From: Hominisplanchenecus_A murintestinalis
GTDB taxonomy: Bacteria; Bacillota; Clostridia; Lachnospirales; Lachnospiraceae
Assembly: GCF_943193015.1 (NCBI RefSeq)
Contig: NZ_CALPCM010000046.1
Location: 1 to 17,849, forward strand
DNA: 17,849 nt
Direction: 5' to 3'
Below, piece by piece: positions 13,052 to 17,849 of this stretch (within the stretch, counting starts at the first letter, position 1; the number at the start of each line of letters is the position of its first letter). A program made the translations under genes and the position numbers. A model generated the notes under the pieces. The model saw only the letters and a program-made list of their open reading frames with translations, did no database searches and was not told the DNA's origin.

Positions 13052-13477
13052 ATGGCATACAACAACGGACGGGAGAACAGGAAATGGCTTATCTGGAAAG
13101 AAGCCGAGGAAAAAATATTGAGAGAACACGGAGTCGATGAAACCATCATCGAACAAATCCGCATAGACGACAGGGCAGACTTCAATTCTAACAGACGGTT
13201 TTATCATTGGACAAGCAACTTTGGAGAATACCTTGAGGGGATGGCAGACAGGGAACAGAATACCGAGCTAAAGACTGTCGCTGATTTACTGAACGAGATT
13301 GAGGACGAAACTCTGTATCGGGCATTGCTTACGGTGGACAGGCGTACCCTGCAAATTATCCTGTTGAAAATGCAGGGCTATTCCACAAAGGAAATTGCCC
13401 CGCTTGTTGGATTGACAACGGGTGCTATCTATGCAAGATTAGACCACTTGCGGAAAAAGCTGCGTAAGATTTTATAA
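13052..13477 (+). CDS. Sigma-70-like factor (region 4 type)
   Basis: A 141-residue protein. Its C-terminal part is a sigma region 4 helix-turn-helix: ALLTVDRRTLQIILLKMQGY (91-110), then STKEIAPLVGLTTGAIYARL (111-130) and a basic recognition tail DHLRKKLRKI. The N-terminal 85 residues are charged and helical, without a clear region 2. Elements of the Tn916 and Tn5397 class carry a small sigma-like gene downstream of the KTR gene that controls transfer or excision genes, so a similar role is likely here. ATG 13052 follows GGAGGAAAAAAGA. An earlier in-frame ATG at 12917 would translate through the terminator and hairpin. Confidence 0.85.
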   Translation: MAYNNGRENRKWLIWKEAEEKILREHGVDETIIEQIRIDDRADFNSNRRFYHWTSNFGEYLEGMADREQNTELKTVADLLNEIEDETLYRALLTVDRRTLQIILLKMQGYSTKEIAPLVGLTTGAIYARLDHLRKKLRKIL

Positions 13478-13509
13478 TCATCTAATATTTTCTGTTTTCT
13501 TATGGACTA

Positions 13510-13543
13510 TTGGGTGAGGGATAAATTTCCCTTGCCCAATTTT
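13510..13543 (+). terminator. Terminator after the sigma-factor gene
   Basis: TTGGGTGAGGGA (13510-13521) pairs with TCCCTTGCCCAA (13528-13539) over 12 positions with two wobbles and a 6-base loop, followed by TTTT. A second small hairpin, ATTCCC/GGGAAT (13561-13566/13574-13579), follows. Confidence 0.75.
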
Positions 13544-13601
13544 CAAAATAGGTGAATAAAATTCCCGTCCACAGGGAATACTAAAAAGTTTGCCTAAAAT
13601 C

Positions 13602-13631
13602 TTGACATGGATGCAGCCGCTATGATATTCT
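13602..13631 (+). promoter_or_regulatory. Promoter upstream of the structured leader
   Basis: TTGACA (13602-13607) is a perfect -35 box. TATTCT (13626-13631) is an acceptable -10 box at 18-base spacing. Transcription would start near 13638 and enter a highly structured stretch that ends in a strong terminator. Confidence 0.65.
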
Positions 13632-13637
13632 AAAATA

Positions 13638-13855
13638 CCCGTGAGGGAATTGGAAGATTGAAAATTAAATAGCACATAGATGGAAGAATGAAATGTCAGC
13701 CAATGGATAAGGCTGACTGCCGCCGAACGTAAGTCGTCCTTTTCGGCTGGTGTATGGCAGCATAGTTTTGAATCCCAAAGCCGTTACATAGCATTGCGAA
13801 TCCGAGCAGGAGAAAACACTCCTGTCATTCGCGGTGCGGTGTAGCGGCTTTTTCA
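13638..13855 (+). ncRNA. Candidate structured RNA or attenuated leader of about 215 bases
   Basis: This lies in the 635-base stretch between the sigma gene and MobC, which has no convincing gene. After the promoter come three stems. GTCAGCC pairs with GGCTGAC (13695-13701/13711-13717). TGCC+GCCGAA pairs with TTCGGC and GGCA (13718-13727 with 13742-13747 and 13756-13759). The third is the compound terminator described separately. Two tiny reading frames start inside: ATG 13693 gives MSANG, and ATG 13688 gives MKCQPMDKADCRRT. The layout resembles leader-peptide attenuators upstream of resistance genes in such elements, but the next gene is MobC 258 bases past the terminator. An independent small RNA is equally possible. 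No Rfam family was recognised. Confidence 0.5.
13778..13853 (+). terminator. Compound terminator of the structured leader
   Basis: Nested pairs are AAGCCG/CGGCTT (13778-13783/13845-13850), GCGAAT/ATTCGC (13796-13801/13827-13832) and CAGGAG/CTCCTG (13807-13812/13819-13824), ending in TTTTT. The long stem and T-run are typical of a rho-independent terminator or attenuator. Confidence 0.85.
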
Positions 13856-13966
13856 TTTATCCAAAAGTCAAGAAAAAACGAATCCAGAACGGAGGTGCAG
13901 GGACATAGGATTTTCTTTTCGGAGGGTAAGACAGGTATGGAAGAATGCCGCTGCACAGGAAAAATG

Positions 13967-14069
13967 CTCTGTGGCGTTGTCCACAGAGATAGCGAGCATC
14001 GGATTGTGTCAGCCACAATCCAATCCACAGCCTAAAGGCGTGTGGAGTTCACTCAGGGGACAGCCCCTG
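13967..14069 (+). other. Four-hairpin array before MobC, candidate oriT
   Basis: Four inverted repeats are lined up. CTCTGTGG pairs with CCACAGAG (13967-13974/13981-13988). GGATTGTG pairs with CACAATCC (14001-14008/14014-14021). CCACA-GCC pairs with GGC-TGTGG around TAAA (14025-14032/14037-14045, one bulge). CAGGGG pairs with CCCCTG (14054-14059/14064-14069). None ends in a T-run. A cluster like this directly upstream of mobC and a relaxase gene is where MobP-type elements keep their origin of transfer. The nick site cannot be pointed out with confidence. Confidence 0.6.
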
Positions 14070-14112
14070 TTTACCCCGAAGAAAGAAAAATAAGACTGGA
14101 GGATTGAGGAAA

Positions 14113-14469
14113 ATGAGCAGAAAAAAATCAGAAAAGGATATGCGGAATGTCCCGATTACCGTCCGATTGAACGAAGAAGAACATGAAAAATTAAAGCAGT
14201 GTGCCGCCGCTTGCAGTCTGTCCGCCGCCGAATTTATGCGCCAGTTATGCAAGGGAAACGCCCCGCAGCCACAGCCCAAAACCGAGTTTTGGGAACTGTT
14301 AAACAAGCTCTATGAAGTGCATGACGGTTTCAAAAAGTGTGTTCCATACTATCCAATCGCTGCCGAAATCTGTAAAGAGATTGAGGATTTTATCTTAGAA
14401 TTGCAGCAGAAAACAACTCTCCCACAACGATTTAACGTAGAAGAATTGATGGAACAGGGGGCGGTCTGA
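14113..14469 (+). CDS. mobC: MobC-like relaxosome accessory protein
   Basis: A 118-residue protein. Its N-terminal segment VPITVRLNEEEHEKLKQCAA (residues about 13-32) is a ribbon-helix-helix motif. SLSAAEFMRQLCKG follows, the standard MobC pattern, then a helical C-terminal half. MobC proteins bind oriT and help the relaxase open the strands. ATG 14113 has GGAGG 10 bases upstream. The stop is followed after one base by the relaxase start, so the two are made together. It resembles the RHH protein at 1312 in plan but not closely in sequence, as expected for a second, independent mobilization set. Confidence 0.87.
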   Translation: MSRKKSEKDMRNVPITVRLNEEEHEKLKQCAAACSLSAAEFMRQLCKGNAPQPQPKTEFWELLNKLYEVHDGFKKCVPYYPIAAEICKEIEDFILELQQKTTLPQRFNVEELMEQGAV

Positions 14470-14470
14470 T

Positions 14471-15835
14471 ATGGCGGTAACAAGCCTATGGCATGTCAAA
14501 GGGAGCATAAAAGACGTGATTGACTATATAGAAAATCCAGAAAAGACTGTGCCGAGTGAAGAAATGCAGGACTTCTTTGACGTGTTTTCCTATGTAAAGA
14601 ATCCGTCAAAAACGAATGAGGGCGAGTATGTTTCCGCAGTCAACTGTCTGAAAGAAACCGCCTTACAGCAGATGATTTTGACGAAGAAACAGTACCAAAA
14701 GACAGGCGGATATATCGCTTGGCATGGCTATCAGAGCTTCAAGCCAGACGAGGTAACGCCCGAACAATGCCATGAAATCGGATTGAAATTAGCAAGGGAA
14801 ATGTGGGGCAGCAAGTACCAGATAATCGTTGCCACCCACCTTGACAAAGGGCATCTGCACAACCATTTCTGCTTCAACTCCGTTTCTTATCTGGATGGGA
14901 GCAAATACAATTACTCAAAATCGGAGCAGAAACGGTTAAGGGAAGTGTCCGACCGATTGTGTTTTGAGTACGGATTGTCAGTCATAGAGCATCCGAAGAA
15001 AGCCCCGTCAAGACCGCTGTATCTGGACGAAAAAAGCGGAAAGCCGACACGGTACAACGTCTATCGGGAGGATTTAAAGGAGGCAATCAACGGGAGCAGG
15101 GATTTACAGCACATGATGAAATACCTCACCGACAAGGGATATGAGGTTGATTTTTCTGGCAGCCATTGGAAAATGAAGCTGCCACAGTATAAGCATTTCA
15201 CAAGGTTAGACACGCTTGACGAGCGGTTGACTCCCGATTTCATACGGTCATGTTTAGGCGGGGCTTCCCAATATGGAAACTACAAAGCAAGGATTTCCTA
15301 TTCCCCGCATATGCCAGAGCAGTATAAAAACGCATGGAAACCGCATCAAAAAACCACAGGAATCTTAGCGTTATATTACTACTGGTGCTATCAGTTAGGG
15401 ATATTCCCCAAAGGCACAAACTACAAGCCGACAAGCCCGCTGATGAAAGAGGAGCTTCGGAAACTGGACGAGATTACCGCACAGGTAAGGTATATGTCAA
15501 AGCAGGGCATCTCTACCCTCTCCGATTTACACGCCGACAGGGAGCAAAACCAGAGTGAAATGAATAAACTGATTGACTACCGCCAGCACTTGCGGAATAA
15601 GGTACGCCGTGCCACACCAGCCGAAAAAGAAAAACTTCGGGAAGAAAAGCAGGGCGTGACATGGCAGATAACGGAACTTAGAAAGCGGCTGAAATATGCA
15701 GACGGGATTGAGAAACGCTCCGCACACATTGACGAATGCTTAGACCAAATCCACGACACGATAGAAAACCAACGGTCAAACCGACAGAAACAGCCAGTTA
15801 AAACAGACCGCAGGAGGGAGGAATCATTGCGATGA
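14471..15835 (+). CDS. MobP-type relaxase/mobilization nuclease
   Basis: A 454-residue relaxase of the Relaxase/VirD2 family. The likely catalytic tyrosine is Y19 in VIDYIENPEKT. The three-histidine metal site is visible as HLDKGHLHNHF (H123, D125, H128, H130, H132). GGYIAWHGYQSF (79-90) and KYNYSKSEQKRLREVSDRLC (about 145-164) are further conserved blocks. The C-terminal part (about 330-450) is a charged coiled coil with a basic end. It would nick the nearby oriT and lead the strand into a recipient. Length is normal for Clostridia integrative elements of this class. ATG 14471 is preceded by GGGGGCGG. Its stop overlaps the next start by 4 bases. Confidence 0.93.
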   Translation: MAVTSLWHVKGSIKDVIDYIENPEKTVPSEEMQDFFDVFSYVKNPSKTNEGEYVSAVNCLKETALQQMILTKKQYQKTGGYIAWHGYQSFKPDEVTPEQCHEIGLKLAREMWGSKYQIIVATHLDKGHLHNHFCFNSVSYLDGSKYNYSKSEQKRLREVSDRLCFEYGLSVIEHPKKAPSRPLYLDEKSGKPTRYNVYREDLKEAINGSRDLQHMMKYLTDKGYEVDFSGSHWKMKLPQYKHFTRLDTLDERLTPDFIRSCLGGASQYGNYKARISYSPHMPEQYKNAWKPHQKTTGILALYYYWCYQLGIFPKGTNYKPTSPLMKEELRKLDEITAQVRYMSKQGISTLSDLHADREQNQSEMNKLIDYRQHLRNKVRRATPAEKEKLREEKQGVTWQITELRKRLKYADGIEKRSAHIDECLDQIHDTIENQRSNRQKQPVKTDRRREESLR

Positions 15836-16134
15836 GCAGACTGTCCGAGGAAGAAATACAGGCGATTATGGAGGAATACAAAGATGTCCCTATGGTAAAT
15901 CCCGACAAAATATATCCCCCTCTGCCGCCTGTCCAGAACGTCACGCCCCTTGTCCGCATCCCAGAGCCGATGAGCTTCACCGAGAAAATCGGCGGTACGG
16001 AATACACCGTCAACGCCCATTTCCGAAAAGACGGGCGGGATTTGCTTGTAATGCTTACGGATATTTTTCGGCGTGGCGCACAGGGATATGGATTTTATGA
16101 TAATGAGAATTGGGGTGATAACGACGGGGAATAA
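15832..16134 (+). CDS. TnpW-like transposon-encoded protein
   Basis: A 100-residue protein. The C-terminal half FTEKIGGTEYTVNAHFRKDG (residues 49-68), followed by DLLVMLTDIFRR, matches the TnpW pattern of Clostridia transposons (a KIGGTxYxVxxHF strand pair and a helix). The N-terminal half holds a proline-rich linker, YPPLPPVQNVTPLVRIPEP. The function is unknown, but the family is found between relaxase and recombinase genes. GGAGGGAGG lies upstream, and the start overlaps the relaxase stop (ATGA). Confidence 0.75.
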   Translation: MSRLSEEEIQAIMEEYKDVPMVNPDKIYPPLPPVQNVTPLVRIPEPMSFTEKIGGTEYTVNAHFRKDGRDLLVMLTDIFRRGAQGYGFYDNENWGDNDGE

Positions 16135-16153
16135 CAGGCAGCGGAAAAATTAT

Positions 16154-16200
16154 CGCTTTAAAGCGTTGAAGTTTGAGGACAGATGTGGTACACTGTACCT
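16154..16200 (+). promoter_or_regulatory. Palindromes and probable promoter of the serine recombinase
   Basis: The 108-base gap before the recombinase holds the perfect palindrome CGCTTTAAAGCG (16154-16165), then TTGAAG (16167-16172) and TACACT (16189-16194) at 16-base spacing. A dyad, GGTAC-ACT-GTACC (16187-16199), overlaps the -10 box. A regulator bound there would block transcription. The promoter match is moderate. Confidence 0.5.
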
Positions 16201-16242
16201 ACACTTCACAATACCGTGTCTGCTGTCAGAAAGGAGAGCTTT

Positions 16243-17849
16243 ATGAAAAGACAGCAGGAAGATTTTACGGCATTATATTGTAGGTTAAGCCAAGACGATG
16301 GGCGGGAAGGCGAAAGCAACAGCATTGTAAACCAGAAAGAATATCTGATGAAATATGCGAAAGAACACGGTTTCCCTAACCCGAAATTCTATGTGGACGA
16401 CGGCTATACGGGTACGAATTTTGACCGCCCAAGCTTTAAGGAAATGTCGGCGGACATTAAAAAAGGGCTTGTAAAGACTGTCATTGTCAAAGACTTATCA
16501 CGCTTCGGCAGGAACTATATCGAGGTCGGCTCTTACTCCGAAATCATCTACCCCGAAGCGGGCGTGAGGTTCATCGCCATCATGGACAACGTGGACACGG
16601 GCAGCCTTGAGAGCAACGAATTTGCCGCCTTTACCAACCTTTTCAACGAATGGTATCCCAAAAGCACGAGCAAAAAGGTAAAGGAAGTCAAGAAAGCGAA
16701 AGGGCTTGCAGGCGAGCATTTGGGTGCACCACCCTACGGGTATTTGCGTAATCCAGATGACAAGACCCGTTGGCTCGTAGACGAGGAAGCGGCGGCAGTC
16801 GTCCGCAGGATATTCTCACTCTGTTTGCAGGGGAAAGGCGTGTCAGCCATTGCCACAGCCCTCTGGGAGGACAAGGTGCTTACCCCGTCAGCCTATAAGG
16901 TGTCAAAGGGAATCGGCGTTGCAAAAAAATCGGAACATCCCTATAACTGGGAAACGTCCGTGATTGCATCCATTCTGGAAAATGTGGCATATATCGGCAT
17001 AACGGAAAGCTTTAAATCCACCCGTTTAGGCTTTAAGAGCAGGAAACGCATCCCAACCGCAAAGGACAGGCGGACGTATATCGAGGACGCCCATACCCCC
17101 ATCATTGACAGGGATATGTGGGAAAAAGTTCAGATGATACGGGCAAACAAACGCAGACCGACCAAAAACGGAACGACAAGTATCTTCTCGGGGCTGCTCT
17201 ATTGTGCCGACTGCGGGGCGAAATTAAGTTTAGCCACAGCCAACGGGAATACGCATTTCCGCTGTTCCATGTATAAACGGACAAGCAGGGCAAAGGAATG
17301 TACGCAGCACTATATCCGAGAGGACGCATTAAAACAGTTAGTGCTGAAACAGCTTCAGCAGTTCCTGTCCTATTTACAGCAGTTTGAGCGTGTGTTTATC
17401 CGACAGCAGATTGACGCCACCCTTGCAGAACGCCGATACGAGTTATCCGCAAAGCAGAAACAGATAGAAAAGGACGAAAAGCGGATAAAGGAGCTTGACC
17501 GCCTGTTCCGTAAAATCTATGAGGATAATGTCAACGGAAAGCTGAATGACGAACGCTTTTACAAGCTATCAGACGGATATGAAGCCGAGCAGGAACAGCT
17601 AAAGCAGGAAATCGAAACCTTGACAGCCGAGGTCAGCGAAGCCGACACGGAAGCGACCAATGTCGCCAAGCTGATAGCAGTCACCAAGAAATACACCCGC
17701 ATCGACGAAATAATGCCCGAAATTCTAAACGCATTTGTGGATAAAATCGTAGTCCATGAGCGTGAGAAAAAAGACGGGAAACGGACACAGCAAATCGACA
17801 TCTACTATTCCTATGTCGGGATTGTGGACATCCCCACGGACGAGGAAAT
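16243..17849 (+). CDS. Large serine recombinase (TnpX/TndX type), 3' end beyond the window
   Basis: 535 complete codons with no stop before the window edge. The resolvase domain has LYCRLSQDDG with catalytic S16 (R14 nearby), DDGYTGTNFDRPSF (52-65) and VKDLSRFGRNYIEVGSYSEI (82-101) with R87 and R90. A recombinase domain follows (GAPPYGYLRNPDDKTRW, about 161-177). A zinc ribbon comes next (LYCADCGAKLSLATANGNTH, then C and C), then a long coiled coil. This matches TnpX of Tn4451 and TndX of Tn5397, which excise and insert whole elements at GA dinucleotides. AAGGAG lies 6 bases before ATG 16243. In related elements this gene is near an end, so the right terminus may lie just past the window. Confidence 0.95.
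   Translation, partial: MKRQQEDFTALYCRLSQDDGREGESNSIVNQKEYLMKYAKEHGFPNPKFYVDDGYTGTNFDRPSFKEMSADIKKGLVKTVIVKDLSRFGRNYIEVGSYSEIIYPEAGVRFIAIMDNVDTGSLESNEFAAFTNLFNEWYPKSTSKKVKEVKKAKGLAGEHLGAPPYGYLRNPDDKTRWLVDEEAAAVVRRIFSLCLQGKGVSAIATALWEDKVLTPSAYKVSKGIGVAKKSEHPYNWETSVIASILENVAYIGITESFKSTRLGFKSRKRIPTAKDRRTYIEDAHTPIIDRDMWEKVQMIRANKRRPTKNGTTSIFSGLLYCADCGAKLSLATANGNTHFRCSMYKRTSRAKECTQHYIREDALKQLVLKQLQQFLSYLQQFERVFIRQQIDATLAERRYELSAKQKQIEKDEKRIKELDRLFRKIYEDNVNGKLNDERFYKLSDGYEAEQEQLKQEIETLTAEVSEADTEATNVAKLIAVTKKYTRIDEIMPEILNAFVDKIVVHEREKKDGKRTQQIDIYYSYVGIVDIPTDEE

Noticed and set aside
13638..13855. Named riboswitch or known Rfam RNA
   Set aside because: The stems and loops do not match any riboswitch consensus I can recognise, so only a generic structured-RNA call is made.
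1..17849. Genes on the - strand
   Set aside because: All long - strand frames lie opposite better-supported + strand genes, lack ribosome binding sites, and encode no recognisable domains.

Overview
The window looks like part of a large mosaic mobile element (integrative and conjugative or mobilizable) from a Firmicutes bacterium, most likely a gut Clostridia/Lachnospiraceae member. This rests on the strong AGGAGG-type ribosome binding sites, on TnpV- and TnpW-type proteins, on a Tn4451/Tn5397-like large serine recombinase, and on a KTR-protein gene followed by a sigma-factor gene, an arrangement reminiscent of Tn916-type elements. Every gene called lies on the + strand. No chromosomal housekeeping gene, tRNA, rRNA or CRISPR array was seen, and the window starts and ends inside the element.

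Layout. (1) 30-4545: an excisionase-like HTH protein, a tyrosine integrase, a ribbon-helix-helix protein, a RepA-like ATPase followed by GTGACGGT iterons, a row of strong hairpins (candidate oriT), a MobV relaxase and TnpV copy 1. This is a self-contained integration/replication/mobilization module. (2) 4546-8713: A+T-richer cargo behind a clear promoter. It holds three different GNAT acetyltransferases, a small membrane protein, a frameshifted small gene, a KilA-N protein with a 30-bp perfect palindrome inside its coding sequence, and a DUF4062 protein. (3) 8805-9220: TnpV copy 2 and its terminator. (4) 9301-12636: a decayed transporter/KTR remnant, then an intact TetR-DUF4177-ABC transporter-small membrane proteins-KTR operon. 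The remnant and the operon share a 59-bp 3' flank that is about 80% identical. (5) 12637-14112: a regulatory stretch with several terminators, a possible leader ORF, a sigma-70-like gene, a promoter-to-terminator unit that looks like a structured RNA or attenuator, and a four-hairpin candidate oriT. (6) 14113-17849: MobC, a MobP-type relaxase, a TnpW-like protein and a large serine recombinase cut off by the window end.

How the parts fit. Two complete sets of recombinase plus relaxase plus accessory protein plus candidate oriT are present: tyrosine integrase with MobV, and serine recombinase with MobP. The simplest reading is a nested or fused pair of elements that carries cargo between them. 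The TetR unit probably controls an ABC exporter through a palindrome overlapping its own promoter. The KilA-N/DUF4062 pair is the part of the cargo whose role is least clear and is a candidate for a stress or phage-response function, but the sequence does not prove this.
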